Part shown: in pieces, positions 33,689 through 43,628 of the stretch | Numbering within the stretch: the first letter of the stretch is position 1 | How the letters are laid out: each line of letters starts with the position of its first letter | Source: Caldisericota bacterium | GTDB taxonomy: Bacteria; Caldisericota; Caldisericia; Caldisericales; Caldisericaceae | NCBI GenBank assembly: GCA_034717215.1 | Contig: JAYELD010000047.1 | Coordinates: 1 to 44,305 of the forward strand | Direction of reading: 5' to 3' | Length of the DNA: 44,305 nt | The notes under the pieces: model-generated | The model's database searches: none | The model's input: the letters and a program-made list of their open reading frames with translations, nothing else | Told to the model about the DNA's origin: nothing | Translations under genes and position numbers: made by a program

Positions 33689-35791
33689 TTGAAAAATTTC
33701 TTAAAGGACCTAAACAGCAAACAAAGAGAAGCTGTTCTCTTCAACGACAGCTCGTTGCTTATATTTGCAGGGGCAGGTTCAGGAAAAACCAAAGTAATCA
33801 CCTACAAGATAGCATACCTCGTAGAATCCCTTTTAGTTCCTTCGTCACGCATTCTTGCAGTAACCTTTACAAACAAAGCGGCAAATGAAATGAAAGAAAG
33901 AGTGGAGAGTCTCATAGGAGAACACATTAAAGGTCTTTGGATAGGCACATTTCACTCTATGTGTGTAAGAATATTGCGAAAAGAGATTCATCTACTTGGA
34001 TATGACAAGGATTTCACGATTCTTGATCAAGATGATTCTACCCGTGTAATAAAAAAAGCAATGCAACAATTAGATATAAGCACGGAATACTTTAACGCTA
34101 AAAAAATAGGCCAATACATTTCAACTGCAAAAAGAAGGCTTATGGACAGTAATGAATTTAGAGAAAACGCAAAAGAATACATAGAAAAAATAGTTTTATC
34201 AATTTATAAAGAATATGAAAAAATTCTCAAAGAAAGCAATGCATTAGACTTTGACGACCTTATTATGCTCACGGTGAAACTACTTAAAAATCATAAAGAT
34301 GTTGCATATTATTATAAAGACAAATTTAAATACATTCTCGTCGATGAATATCAAGATATCAATAGATCGCAATACGAACTATTAAAAATTCTTGCAGAAA
34401 AACATAAAAAAATTATAGCAGTAGGAGACGATGACCAAAGTATCTATTCATTCAGAGGCGCAAATACTGAATTTTTACTATCATTTCAAGAAAATTTTCC
34501 TAACGTAAAAACAATAAAGTTAGAAAGAAATTATCGCTCGCCGCAAGAGATATTAAATGTTGCAAACGAACTTATCACACATAATAGGAAAAGAAGCGAA
34601 AAAAAACTTTACACCAAAAAAAAGGTGCCAGATGCAGTAAGTTTTTACGAAGCGGCAAACGGGACAGATGAAGCAAGATTTATCATTAAAAAAATCAAAG
34701 ACCTCCACGGGGATAAAGGAAAACAGTTTAGCGATTTTGCAATACTGTACCGAATGAATTCCCAATCAAGATTATTTGAAGAGCGCCTTTTAGAAGAAGG
34801 TATTCCATACCAGATTATCGGAGGTACAAGGTTCTACGGAAGAGAAGAAATAAAAGATATAATTGCATATCTCGCTGTTCTAAACAATCCTTATGATGAT
34901 ATAAACCTTCGAAGAATAATTAATGTGCCTCACAGAAAAATTGGCAAAGCAACAATGAATAAAATAGAAGCAATCAAAAACAAGCAAGGTAGCACATTAT
35001 ATAAAGCCGTACATTATATAATAGAAAATGAAGAATTATCTCCTATAACAAAGAAGCTCCGAGAATTTTATCAATTGATGGAAGACTTGAAAGAAAATAG
35101 CAATAAATTATCTTTAAGACAACTCGTAGAAGAAATTCTATCAAGAACAGGATACATTCCATATTTGTTAAAAAAAGGGATAGAAGGAGAAAATAAGGTA
35201 GAAAACGTAAAGGAATTTATCAGTGTAATAAAAGAATTCTCAGAAATTTCAGAGGATGATTCCCTTCCATCCTTTCTGGCCCATCTTTCACTCATCACAG
35301 ATATCGATAGTGCCCAGGGTGATAATCGTGTGATGCTGATGACCTTACATAGTGCAAAAGGCCTTGAATTTCCTGTAGTATTTTTGGCAGGTATGGAAGA
35401 AGGTTATTTACCGCATTACCGGTCAATGGAATTCGACCACACGATAGAAGAAGAACGAAGACTTTGCTACGTCGGAATAACAAGAGCCCAGGAAAAGTTG
35501 TACTTAACTTACGCATACAGAAGAAACAGATATGGGACACAATCTCCAGTAGTAGCATCACGTTTTCTTTCGGAAATACCAAAAGAAACAGTTTCGGAAG
35601 CAAAAGAAGAGCATAAAGAAACAAAACTTGCAGAAGGGGAAAAAGTACTACATAGAATCTGGGGAGTTGGAAAAGTCCTTGAAGTACATCTCGATAACTC
35701 TGACATACCTTATGCCATAATTGATTTTATAAAAATAGGTAAAAAGAAATTGGATTTAAGATATGCGCCAATAGAAAGGCTTACAAAATGA
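33689..35791 (+). CDS. pcrA: ATP-dependent DNA helicase PcrA/UvrD
   Basis: Superfamily 1A 3'-5' helicase for repair and displacement of RecA or RNA polymerase. 700 residues. The Q-motif region LNSKQREAV is followed by Walker A AGAGSGKT (27-34), motif Ia TFTNKAANEMKER, motif II VDEYQDINRSQ, motif III VGDDDQSIYSFRGA, motif IV ERNYRS, motif V TLHSAKGLEF and motif VI VGITRAQEKLYL. A C-terminal Tudor-like extension (GEKVLHRIWGVGKVLEV) is typical of PcrA and contacts RNA polymerase. It starts with TTG, weakly preceded by GGGA, 2 bp after the Yip1-like gene; no downstream Met preserves the Walker A region. It overlaps the thioesterase gene by ATGA. Confidence 0.96.
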   Translation: MKNFLKDLNSKQREAVLFNDSSLLIFAGAGSGKTKVITYKIAYLVESLLVPSSRILAVTFTNKAANEMKERVESLIGEHIKGLWIGTFHSMCVRILRKEIHLLGYDKDFTILDQDDSTRVIKKAMQQLDISTEYFNAKKIGQYISTAKRRLMDSNEFRENAKEYIEKIVLSIYKEYEKILKESNALDFDDLIMLTVKLLKNHKDVAYYYKDKFKYILVDEYQDINRSQYELLKILAEKHKKIIAVGDDDQSIYSFRGANTEFLLSFQENFPNVKTIKLERNYRSPQEILNVANELITHNRKRSEKKLYTKKKVPDAVSFYEAANGTDEARFIIKKIKDLHGDKGKQFSDFAILYRMNSQSRLFEERLLEEGIPYQIIGGTRFYGREEIKDIIAYLAVLNNPYDDINLRRIINVPHRKIGKATMNKIEAIKNKQGSTLYKAVHYIIENEELSPITKKLREFYQLMEDLKENSNKLSLRQLVEEILSRTGYIPYLLKKGIEGENKVENVKEFISVIKEFSEISEDDSLPSFLAHLSLITDIDSAQGDNRVMLMTLHSAKGLEFPVVFLAGMEEGYLPHYRSMEFDHTIEEERRLCYVGITRAQEKLYLTYAYRRNRYGTQSPVVASRFLSEIPKETVSEAKEEHKETKLAEGEKVLHRIWGVGKVLEVHLDNSDIPYAIIDFIKIGKKKLDLRYAPIERLTK

Positions 35792-36192
35792 AAAAGGTAA
35801 ATTACTGTTTTGTGTGCAGCAAAACCAACCCAAAAGGATTGCATATAACATTTGAGAGAATTGAAAATATGACTCTCGCAAAATTTGTGCTAGAAAAAGA
35901 ATATGAAGGATATCCTGGCATCGTTCATGGAGGAATTCTTGCTGCGATTCTCGATGATGCAATGGGCAATATAAAGTATCTTGAAGAGTATATAGCATAT
36001 ACTGTAGAAATGAGCACAAGATATATAAATCCATCATTTATAGGAGAAGAACTGCAAGTAAGAGCATGGCTTGAAAGCGCTCAGCACAAAATCGTCAAAA
36101 CGATTGGGGATATCAGAGATAAAAAAGGTATTATAAAAGTACGAGCAAAAGCCAAATATTATATCAAAGAAAAAATTGAAGAGCACCAATAA
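35788..36192 (+). CDS. Hotdog-fold thioesterase (PaaI/THEM4-like)
   Basis: 134-residue single hotdog domain, probably hydrolysing an acyl-CoA. Features: an N-terminal NYCFVCSKTNPKGLHITF (the 'CF.CG..NP.GL' opening of this subgroup), the catalytic-loop region PGIVHGGILAAILDDAM on the central helix, and a C-terminal strand. The substrate is unknown. It starts with a 4-bp overlap of the helicase gene and ends the sppA transcript; the next promoter begins 5 bp after its stop. Confidence 0.82.
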   Translation: MKKVNYCFVCSKTNPKGLHITFERIENMTLAKFVLEKEYEGYPGIVHGGILAAILDDAMGNIKYLEEYIAYTVEMSTRYINPSFIGEELQVRAWLESAQHKIVKTIGDIRDKKGIIKVRAKAKYYIKEKIEEHQ

Positions 36193-36196
36193 AGTT

Positions 36197-36224
36197 TTGA
36201 ACCTGAGACTTCTTATTGTATAAT
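36197..36224 (+). promoter_or_regulatory. Promoter of the SPFH/DUF2207 module
   Basis: TTGAAC (36197-36202), 16-bp spacer, perfect TATAAT (36219-36224), 22 bp before the first start codon. Confidence 0.6.
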
Positions 36225-36246
36225 AAAAAGATAAGGAGAGAGAAAA

Positions 36247-36750
36247 ATGGAAGATTTAAATAAAAAAATTAATGAAATGGAAAACCAGTATCAAAAGATT
36301 ATCGAGAAAATTCCGGGATTTGCAGGTTATTTTACCAGAGAAAAACGAAGAACTGCAGATAAATTGCTACGTCAATATCTTGCAGACAGGCTAAGAAAAA
36401 CGAAAGATGAACTGCTATCCAAAGGGAATACGTTACTGAAGAACAATGAATTTAATGCACTGGAGGAACTAAATGAATTGATTAAAAATTTCCAATTCAT
36501 TGTCGATAAGATAGAATATGCGCCACAGGGATACTCGGGATTTTTTGGCTCCATAAAAGCTGATACAAAAATGCTTGATAAACTTTATGCAGTTGATGCC
36601 TCACTCCTATCCCTTATAGAGGAATCAGAAAAAATTGTAGCAAACGAAACAAAAACAGTAAAAGAAATTATAAGCAATATGAAAAACAACCTCAAGGATT
36701 TCAAAACCTTCTTAAACGAAAGACTCGAAATCCTTTCAGGTATAAAATAA
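36247..36750 (+). CDS. Coiled-coil cytosolic protein of unknown function
   Basis: I do not recognise this 167-residue protein. It is almost entirely helical and charged, without membrane segment or cysteine. Notable elements are an early KIPGFAGYFTREKRRTADK and a mid-protein EYAPQGYSGFFGSIKAD; two such 'GF/YxGYF' turns between long helices suggest an antiparallel coiled-coil bundle. It heads the operon, 10 bp before the SPFH protein gene. PspA-like proteins often accompany SPFH/zinc-ribbon proteins, but this one is shorter than PspA (about 220 residues) and I cannot show homology. SD AAGGAG. Confidence 0.75.
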   Translation: MEDLNKKINEMENQYQKIIEKIPGFAGYFTREKRRTADKLLRQYLADRLRKTKDELLSKGNTLLKNNEFNALEELNELIKNFQFIVDKIEYAPQGYSGFFGSIKADTKMLDKLYAVDASLLSLIEESEKIVANETKTVKEIISNMKNNLKDFKTFLNERLEILSGIK

Positions 36751-36760
36751 GGAGGTGGAT

Positions 36761-37825
36761 ATGTTTTTAGAAATTATACAATGGTTTGATAAAACCGGCA
36801 CGGAAATTATACACAGAATCCCAGAACAGGGATCTGCCGACATAAAAATGGGCGCACAACTCATCGTAAGAGAAACAGAAAGTGCAATCTTTTTCAGAGA
36901 CGGAAAAGCAATGGATGTTTTCGGACCGGGAAGGCATATACTTTCCACGCAAAACTTGCCCGTCATTACAAGGCTTCTTTCTCTGCCATACGGCTTCAAA
37001 AGCCCATTTCAATCCGAAGTTATCTTTGTTGATAGAAAAGTATTTCCCAACTTAAAATGGGGAACAAGCCAGCCAATTCTTTTTAGAGACAAAGAACTCG
37101 GAGCAGTGAGACTTCGCGCATTTGGAATTTTCAGTGCAAGAATTATTGACCCATATCTATTTACGAATACAATTGTCGGAACACAAGACATATACACAAC
37201 CGGGCAACTCCAGGAATTCTACAGATCTATCATTCTCTCACGGTTTACAGATACATTAGGCGAATCTCTCACTTCTATCTTTGATTTGCCACGAGTATAT
37301 GATGAACTGAGTGGAGCTGCAAAATCACGCATTGTAACTGATTTTAACAAGTATGGAATAGAACTTGTTGATTTTTACGTTTCATCCGTTACAGTTCCTG
37401 AAGAAATCCAAAAAGTTATCGATGAAAAGACCGGAATGAATGCAATTGGAAATATGAACCAATATCTACAGTTTAAGGCAGCTAAAGCAATTGAAGAAGC
37501 AGCAAAAAATCCTACTCCGGGCGGAACAGCTGCAGCTGGAGCCGGGCTTGGCATGGGAATGGGAATGGGAATGATCATTCCCGGAATGATGCAACAAGCA
37601 ATGAGCACCGAAAAAGAAAAAGAGCAACTAATGATTAAATGTCCCAACTGTGATGCTATCATTCCGGCAGATTCAAAATTCTGTCCTAAATGTGGATACA
37701 AACTTGCTGTAGATACACCTAAAACGATTGAATGCCCCAACTGTCATAAACAAATTCCTGCCGACTCACTATTCTGCTCTTACTGTGGACACAAAATTGC
37801 AAAAGGAGAAAAGAAAAAAGAATAA
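36761..37825 (+). CDS. SPFH-domain protein with two C-terminal zinc ribbons (YdjI-like)
   Basis: 354 residues. Residues 1-235 are an SPFH/band-7-like domain starting MFLEIIQWFDKTGTEIIHRI, with MGAQLIVRETESAIFFRDGK and FGPGRHILSTQN, matching 'virion core protein-like' YdjI proteins. A Gly/Met-rich linker (GMGMGMGMIIPGMM) follows, then two zinc ribbons: CPNC...CPKC and CPNC...CSYC (about residues 289-345). In B. subtilis YdjI helps recruit PspA to the membrane. The frame is open to a GTG at 36755, but that overlaps the SD GGAGGT; the ATG at 36761 is the start. The 56-aa membrane protein begins immediately after its stop (TAAATG). Confidence 0.88.
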   Translation: MFLEIIQWFDKTGTEIIHRIPEQGSADIKMGAQLIVRETESAIFFRDGKAMDVFGPGRHILSTQNLPVITRLLSLPYGFKSPFQSEVIFVDRKVFPNLKWGTSQPILFRDKELGAVRLRAFGIFSARIIDPYLFTNTIVGTQDIYTTGQLQEFYRSIILSRFTDTLGESLTSIFDLPRVYDELSGAAKSRIVTDFNKYGIELVDFYVSSVTVPEEIQKVIDEKTGMNAIGNMNQYLQFKAAKAIEEAAKNPTPGGTAAAGAGLGMGMGMGMIIPGMMQQAMSTEKEKEQLMIKCPNCDAIIPADSKFCPKCGYKLAVDTPKTIECPNCHKQIPADSLFCSYCGHKIAKGEKKKE

Positions 37826-37996
37826 ATGTTTCTCTGGATTGTCATTGCCGTATGGTTTACCTGCGGTATTATAAGTAATATAATTGCAAAAGAAGAAAAC
37901 CTTTCTTCGGGATATCGTTTTCTGCTTTTTTTAGAAGGCTTTATTGGATTATCTTTTTTACTTATTTTTAAGGACAAGAAAAATGAAAAAAAATAA
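37826..37996 (+). CDS. Small two-helix membrane protein (56 aa)
   Basis: Starts directly after the SPFH stop codon (TAAATG): MFLWIVIAVWFTCGIISNII, a short charged loop with KEENLSSGYR, a second hydrophobic helix (FLLFLEGFIGLSFLLIF), and a lysine-rich end KDKKNEKK. It has a clear two-transmembrane hairpin topology and a positive C-terminus. There is no SD of its own; coupling to the upstream gene is likely. Its last 14 bp overlap the DUF2207 start. I know no family, but the uninterrupted, membrane-like composition and tight packing favour a real gene over chance. Confidence 0.55.
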   Translation: MFLWIVIAVWFTCGIISNIIAKEENLSSGYRFLLFLEGFIGLSFLLIFKDKKNEKK

Positions 37997-39863
37997 AAAA
38001 TACATCATCATCTTGATCTTTACTTTATTTATAATCTCATTTCTTATACCTATGGAAAATGCTTTTGCATCTTACCACTACAAAGAATGGAACGATGAAA
38101 TAACCCTGAGCAAAGATGGCACAATAAATGTTACTGAAAACCTGTCAATATATTTTGGTTCGCACGATGGCGGGACAGCCTACCATTGGTTCGAAAGATG
38201 GATTGATCTTAATCAGATTCAAAATATCACAGATGTGGAAGTCTTTGAGAATGTTAACGGAACACTTATCCCTTACGAAAGGAGCAGCAACGGAACACTA
38301 GAAACATTCAGCGTAAGAACAAAGAATAACAGCTTTTATATAAAATTAAACTACGAGGCAAAAAACACAGTAAAACACTTTGTGATAAAATACCAAATAT
38401 TAGGAGCTACCAAATTAGGCACTGTTGCATTTTATGAAGATGATGCCTCGTTCAACTACATCGCAATACCCTCAAAGAATGAAGTATCAATTGATAAAGC
38501 AATTGTTACAGTTCATATCCCCGACGGTGCACTAAAAGAAGAAATAAAAGCCTGGGGAGCAGGATTGCCAATAGGTAGTGGGAATGTAACCATAGTAAAT
38601 GGAAATGAAATTACATTGACAGGTTCAGAACTTGCACCGGGAGAATTTATAGAGTTCTATATCGCATTTCCAAGGGGACTGGTGGAAGAACCTCCAGGAA
38701 TTACTATCTATCCGGGAAGCGCGAGAGATAAAGCACAACAGCAAGCAGAAGCTGCTACAAGAGAAGCAAAAATAGCAGGTTTAAAAACTTTACTCGGTTT
38801 TTTACTTTTCATCATCATTGTATTATGGATATTCCTCACCTGGTACAAAAAAGGAAAAGATATCATTTTGCCTAAATACGCAGAATACATAAAGGATCCT
38901 CCATCAGATCTTCCACCTGCCGTTGTAGGTGCATTGTTAAAACAAGGAGCGACACTAAAAGAAGTAATTGCAACTATATTAGACCTTGCAGATAGAGAGT
39001 ACATAAAAATTGAAGAAGTAAATGAGGTTTTTAGGAAAAATGATTATATCTACAAACGTACAGATAAAGATACCTCCACTCTTAATGCCTATGAACAAAC
39101 GTTGATGAGATATGTATTTGAAGAGCTAAACTCCATCCACTTATCTGATTTGAAGTATGAATTTTCGAAATATCTCCATAAAATATATAGCAAAATCAAC
39201 CGGGAACTAGTATCAAATGAATTTTATGAAGGCGGTAGCCCTGCAAAAGTAAAAGGAAAATACATTGGAATAGCCATATTTATGATAATACTTGGATCAA
39301 TCTTTCTCTTTGCGATCGGGACTTCGCTTGGCGTAAGATTCCTTGCATGGCCTCTCATTCCTGGAGGTATTATTGTGCTATTCTTCGCGCCTGCCATGCC
39401 AAGAAAATCGATGAAGGGGGCAAAAGAACGAATGAAATGGCTTGCCTTCAAAAAATATCTTGAAGGCCTCGTTAAATATAAAAAGGCAGAAGAAGCACAG
39501 AACCTTTTCTCACAATACCTTCCATTTGCGGTTGTGTTTGATATAGATAAACATTGGATAAAAGAATTTTCAAGAGCAAATACCCCTGCACCAGTCTGGT
39601 ATATTCCATATCATAGAGCTGGATATGGTTATTCAAATACAGGAGGACTCTCTTCGGCAAAAGGGTTTGGTGGCACAAGTAACAATATTGCAAATAGTAT
39701 GAAAGGGTTTTCCCTTGATTCGATATCACATGGTCTTAATTCATTATTAAATAGTTCTGCGACAGTATTTACCGCTTCAAAATCTTCTTCCGGTGGAGGT
39801 GGCGGATTCTCCGGAGGTGGTGGTTTTGGCGGCGGCGGTGGAGGAGGTTCCTCGGCAGGATAG
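37983..39863 (+). CDS. DUF2207-family membrane protein with glycine-rich tail
   Basis: 626 residues from the ATG at 37983; an in-frame upstream ATG at 37944 is rejected because the signal peptide (MKKNKK, hydrophobic core, cleavage after AFA at about residue 29) and an AAGGA site fit the later start. The extracytoplasmic beta-rich DUF2207 domain covers about 30-240 (YHYKEWNDEITLSKDGTINV). A transmembrane helix follows (about 272-292) with cytosolic KKGKD, a winged-helix-like segment with PPAVVGALLKQGATLKEVIA, two helices near 430-475, and a C-terminal run of Gly and Ser (GGGGGFSGGGGFGGGGGGG). The SGGGGFGGGGGGGSS end is common in DUF2207 and TPM-domain proteins. Function is unknown; association with SPFH/PspA systems points to envelope homeostasis. 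Confidence 0.88.
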   Translation: MKKNKKYIIILIFTLFIISFLIPMENAFASYHYKEWNDEITLSKDGTINVTENLSIYFGSHDGGTAYHWFERWIDLNQIQNITDVEVFENVNGTLIPYERSSNGTLETFSVRTKNNSFYIKLNYEAKNTVKHFVIKYQILGATKLGTVAFYEDDASFNYIAIPSKNEVSIDKAIVTVHIPDGALKEEIKAWGAGLPIGSGNVTIVNGNEITLTGSELAPGEFIEFYIAFPRGLVEEPPGITIYPGSARDKAQQQAEAATREAKIAGLKTLLGFLLFIIIVLWIFLTWYKKGKDIILPKYAEYIKDPPSDLPPAVVGALLKQGATLKEVIATILDLADREYIKIEEVNEVFRKNDYIYKRTDKDTSTLNAYEQTLMRYVFEELNSIHLSDLKYEFSKYLHKIYSKINRELVSNEFYEGGSPAKVKGKYIGIAIFMIILGSIFLFAIGTSLGVRFLAWPLIPGGIIVLFFAPAMPRKSMKGAKERMKWLAFKKYLEGLVKYKKAEEAQNLFSQYLPFAVVFDIDKHWIKEFSRANTPAPVWYIPYHRAGYGYSNTGGLSSAKGFGGTSNNIANSMKGFSLDSISHGLNSLLNSSATVFTASKSSSGGGGGFSGGGGFGGGGGGGSSAG

Positions 39864-39877
39864 GATAAGGAGCAGAT

Positions 39878-42328
39878 ATGAGCAAAAAAAAGAAAAAATC
39901 TATCATTCGAACTACGTTTAAAATCATTCTCTTACTTATTGTGGCGATAATACTTGCCGGAGGCATTTTTGCTGTTACATACATAAACAGGTGCGCAAAA
40001 GATCTACCTAACATATCAAGATTAACGTACAACCCAGAGCAATCATCTCAAATTTTTGACTACGAAGGAGAACACATAACAAATGTTTATGCTTTTGAAA
40101 ATAGGATTTACACACCACTAAACAAAATTTCTGATGTTGCAAAAAAAGCTGTTATCGCTGAAGAAGACGAAAGATTCTATCAGCATGGCGCGTTAGATTA
40201 CAAAGGCATAGCAAGGGCTTTCTGGACAAACCTTAAATACAAAATGATAGTCGAAGGAGGAAGCACGATCACCCAGCAGCTTGCAAGGAGTTTGTTTCTC
40301 ACAATGGAGCAAACACCAGAAAGAAAAATTAAAGAAGCTCTGCTTGCAATTGAGCTTGAAAAGAAATTTACAAAGGATCAAATATTAGAAATGTATCTAA
40401 ATGAAGTGTATTTCGGTGCAAGAGCAAATGGAATTGAATCAGCAGCTGAAACATATTTTGGCAAACATGCAATCGAATTAAATCTGGCCGAATCTGCAAT
40501 GCTTGCAGGAATACTAAAAGCACCTTCTGAAATTAATCCATTCATTAACCTGGAAGCAGCAAAAGAAACACAAAAGATTGTACTCCAAAAAATGTTAAAA
40601 AATGGCTACATCACAGAAGAAGAATTAAAAGAAGCAGAAGAACTTGAATTGCATTATGTAGAAGAAACAAGAGTAAACGATAATATGGGGTATGTTATTG
40701 ATTATGTAAAAGAAGAAGTGGCAAAGAAATTTGGAGAAACAATGCTCTACTCAGGCGGATTAAAAATATATACCACAATTCGCCCGGAATTACAGCTTGC
40801 CGGAAGTAAAGCAATTAATAAAGTTCTTACAAAAGCAGAAGATGATGGCATTTTTCCAAAAGACACAAGAAATTCGAAAGATGCTATTCAACCACAAGCT
40901 GCTCTTACCGCTTTAGACACAAAAACCGGAGCAATACTTGCAATGGTTGGAGGAAGAGATTATGATAATACGAAGTTTAACAGGTCGACTGCATTAAAAC
41001 AACCGGGTTCATCATTTAAAATTTTTGACTATACTGCCGCCATTTCATCTGGTTCTATTACCCCTTCTTCCATACTTCTTTCAGCTCCGTACAAAGTCGA
41101 CGATTGGGAACCACACGAATGGATAGGAGAAGATAAATACTTTGGCGATATGACAGTAAATCAGGCACTAGCGAAATCATCAAACATATGCGCAACAAAA
41201 ACATCCCTGAGAGTTGGATTGGACAGAGTGGTATACTTTGCACGGAAATATGGGATTACTACTCCATTAAAACCATATCCATCTGTTGCGATTGGAAGCT
41301 TTGAGGTAAAACAATTGGAAATGGCTGCCGCCTATGCAACTCTTGGTAATTCTGGCATTTATCACACTCCTTACATTATCGAAAGAATTGTTTCTCCCGG
41401 TGGGCAAATATTATACGAACATCAAGATCTTTCATATAGAGCAGTATCTCAAGAAACAGCATATCTTATGAATAAAATCTTTACCTACGTGATGTCTACA
41501 GAGGTTAATGCAAAGATTAAGGGATTGCCGTCAGCGGCAAAAACAGGAAGCACTGATAACTGGACTGACGCATGGTTTGACGGATACACACCCAATATTT
41601 CAGTTAGCGTAGTGGTTGGTCCAGACTCTCAGGAAATAACTTTCCCAAACGTACTTAATGCAGGAAATCGGTTTCCAGCAATGATATGGCGTGAATTTAT
41701 GCTAACAGCAATGAATCAATTTCCAAAAGATAATTTTACAAAACCTGATTCAGGGATTACCACAAGACTTGTCTACAAAGATACAGGATATATGGCAAAT
41801 TTGGATACTGCAGACAAGGACACTCTGTATTACAGCTTTTTAGAAAATGTAGTTCCCCATGAAGACATACGGGCCAGGGGTTTTACAACAGTACTTATAT
41901 GTAAGGATTCAGGGCTACTTGCACCTCCAAACTGCCCGGAAGAATTAACGGAACAACGTACATATATAAAGGGTATGGAACCTACAGAAATAGATCCAAG
42001 AAAGTTTGAAGAAACTGAACCGCCCAAATGGCAAAATCTACAATTTGATTTTACAAGTGATAAAGATGTATACGAAATAGGTGATTATATAGAAATGAAG
42101 GCAACCGTCAGTAATGTAGAAGACCTTACAGACCTAAAGGTAACGTTCTTTATGTACGATTTTCCGCTCGCTACCCTTAACCCACCAACAGAAGGAAATA
42201 CCTATACCTTTAAGCTTATCGCAAACATTAAAGGAGATGCCACGATACGCGCAGTACTAAAAGATAAAGAAGGAACTACTATTGCATCGGAAGAAAAAGA
42301 TATTATCATAGAAGATAAAAAACCCTGA
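39878..42328 (+). CDS. Penicillin-binding protein 1A-type bifunctional peptidoglycan synthase
   Basis: Class A PBP that polymerises and cross-links peptidoglycan outside the membrane. 816 residues: a basic cytosolic start and one transmembrane helix (about 14-36); GT51 transglycosylase with E96 in EEDERFYQHGALD, GGSTITQQLARSLF, and RKIKEALLAIELEKKFTK; transpeptidase with nucleophile S378 in QPGSSFKIFDY, SSN in AKSSNICATK, and AAKTGSTDNW. A C-terminal beta domain (about 730-816) with FTSDKDVYEIGDYIEMKATV looks Ig-like and may bind cell wall or partner proteins. SD AAGGAG. It starts 14 bp after the DUF2207 gene and is followed by serS. Confidence 0.95.
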   Translation: MSKKKKKSIIRTTFKIILLLIVAIILAGGIFAVTYINRCAKDLPNISRLTYNPEQSSQIFDYEGEHITNVYAFENRIYTPLNKISDVAKKAVIAEEDERFYQHGALDYKGIARAFWTNLKYKMIVEGGSTITQQLARSLFLTMEQTPERKIKEALLAIELEKKFTKDQILEMYLNEVYFGARANGIESAAETYFGKHAIELNLAESAMLAGILKAPSEINPFINLEAAKETQKIVLQKMLKNGYITEEELKEAEELELHYVEETRVNDNMGYVIDYVKEEVAKKFGETMLYSGGLKIYTTIRPELQLAGSKAINKVLTKAEDDGIFPKDTRNSKDAIQPQAALTALDTKTGAILAMVGGRDYDNTKFNRSTALKQPGSSFKIFDYTAAISSGSITPSSILLSAPYKVDDWEPHEWIGEDKYFGDMTVNQALAKSSNICATKTSLRVGLDRVVYFARKYGITTPLKPYPSVAIGSFEVKQLEMAAAYATLGNSGIYHTPYIIERIVSPGGQILYEHQDLSYRAVSQETAYLMNKIFTYVMSTEVNAKIKGLPSAAKTGSTDNWTDAWFDGYTPNISVSVVVGPDSQEITFPNVLNAGNRFPAMIWREFMLTAMNQFPKDNFTKPDSGITTRLVYKDTGYMANLDTADKDTLYYSFLENVVPHEDIRARGFTTVLICKDSGLLAPPNCPEELTEQRTYIKGMEPTEIDPRKFEETEPPKWQNLQFDFTSDKDVYEIGDYIEMKATVSNVEDLTDLKVTFFMYDFPLATLNPPTEGNTYTFKLIANIKGDATIRAVLKDKEGTTIASEEKDIIIEDKKP

Positions 42329-42341
42329 TGAGAGGTGATAT

Positions 42342-43619
42342 ATGTTAGACCCGGATGTTATAAGAACAAAAACAGATTTCGTTAAAGAAAGCATCGCGAA
42401 AAAAGGAGCAGATGTATCTATTATAGATAAGTTTCTAAAAGTAGATAATAAAAGGAAAAAGTTAGTAAAAGAGGTTGATGCCCTGAGACATGACAGAAAA
42501 GTACTCTCAGAAGAAATAAGAAAAAAGATTGCAGCAAAAGAAAGCACAGAAGAAATTAAAGAAAAAGTAAGAAAAATGGGAAGCGATATTAAAGAAAAAG
42601 ATAAAATTCTTACCGACTTAAACAAACAGTTTACAGATCTATCACTGCGTATCCCTAACATTCCTCATCACTCTGTCCCGTATGGAAAAGATGAAACAGA
42701 AAACACAGTAATCAAAAGATGGGGAGAAATAAGAGATTTTGACTTTGAGCCAAAACCGCACTGGGAAACTGCTGAAAATTTAGGTATCATCGATTTTCAA
42801 AGAGGGGTAAAAATTTCAGGTACAAGATTTTACACACTAAAAGGAATGGGAGCAAAGCTTGAAAGAGCTCTTATCTCCTGGATGATTGACCTACATGTTG
42901 AAAAACACGGATACAAAGAGGTCTTTCCGCCATTTCTTGTAAACCGTACCTCAATGACGGGTACAGGACAATTGCCCAAGTTCGAAGATGATCTGTACCA
43001 TTGTGAAAAAGATGATTTATTCCTTAACCCTACAGCGGAAGTACCCCTTACAAATATTCATAGGGATGAAATACTAAACGAAGAAGACCTTCCCATTAAG
43101 TATGTGGCATATGCAGCATCGTTTAGAAGAGAAGCAGGTGCTGCCGGCAAAGATACAAGAGGCATTATAAGAGTGCATCAATTCAATAAAGTGGAAATGG
43201 TTATGTTTGTCAAACCGGAAGAATCTTATAGCTACCTTGAAAAGCTCATTGATAATGCGGAAGATGTCTTACGGCTTTTAAATATACCTCATCAACTAAA
43301 GAAAATGTGTACCGGGGACCTTGGATTTGCAGCAGCGATAAAGTTTGATCCGGAAGCTTACTTCCCATCACAAGACAAATATGTAGAAATCTCTTCTTGC
43401 AGTAACTTTGAAAGCTTCCAGGCAAGACGTGCAAACATTCGCTTCCGCACAAAGAAAGGCAAACTAAAATATGTGCATACTTTAAACGGCTCAGGACTTG
43501 CCATCAGCAGGACAATGGCAGCCATATTGGACAACTATCAACAAAAAGACGGCACCGTGCTTATACCAAAAGTATTGCAAAAATACACAGGAACTGATAG
43601 AATAACCCCAGAAATTTAA
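42342..43619 (+). CDS. serS: Seryl-tRNA synthetase
   Basis: Charges tRNA-Ser. 425 residues, standard length: [18 protein letters not shown] start, a long N-terminal antiparallel coiled coil (about 30-100) that grips the long variable arm of tRNA-Ser, then the class II core with [14 protein letters not shown] (TxE serine-site motif), motif 2 [21 protein letters not shown] and motif 3 [28 protein letters not shown] tRNA-Ser gene lies 9 bp downstream and may share its transcript. Confidence 0.98.
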   Translation: MLDPDVIRTKTDFVKESIAKKGADVSIIDKFLKVDNKRKKLVKEVDALRHDRKVLSEEIRKKIAAKESTEEIKEKVRKMGSDIKEKDKILTDLNKQFTDLSLRIPNIPHHSVPYGKDETENTVIKRWGEIRDFDFEPKPHWETAENLGIIDFQRGVKISGTRFYTLKGMGAKLERALISWMIDLHVEKHGYKEVFPPFLVNRTSMTGTGQLPKFEDDLYHCEKDDLFLNPTAEVPLTNIHRDEILNEEDLPIKYVAYAASFRREAGAAGKDTRGIIRVHQFNKVEMVMFVKPEESYSYLEKLIDNAEDVLRLLNIPHQLKKMCTGDLGFAAAIKFDPEAYFPSQDKYVEISSCSNFESFQARRANIRFRTKKGKLKYVHTLNGSGLAISRTMAAILDNYQQKDGTVLIPKVLQKYTGTDRITPEI

Positions 43620-43628
43620 TACAGCAAT

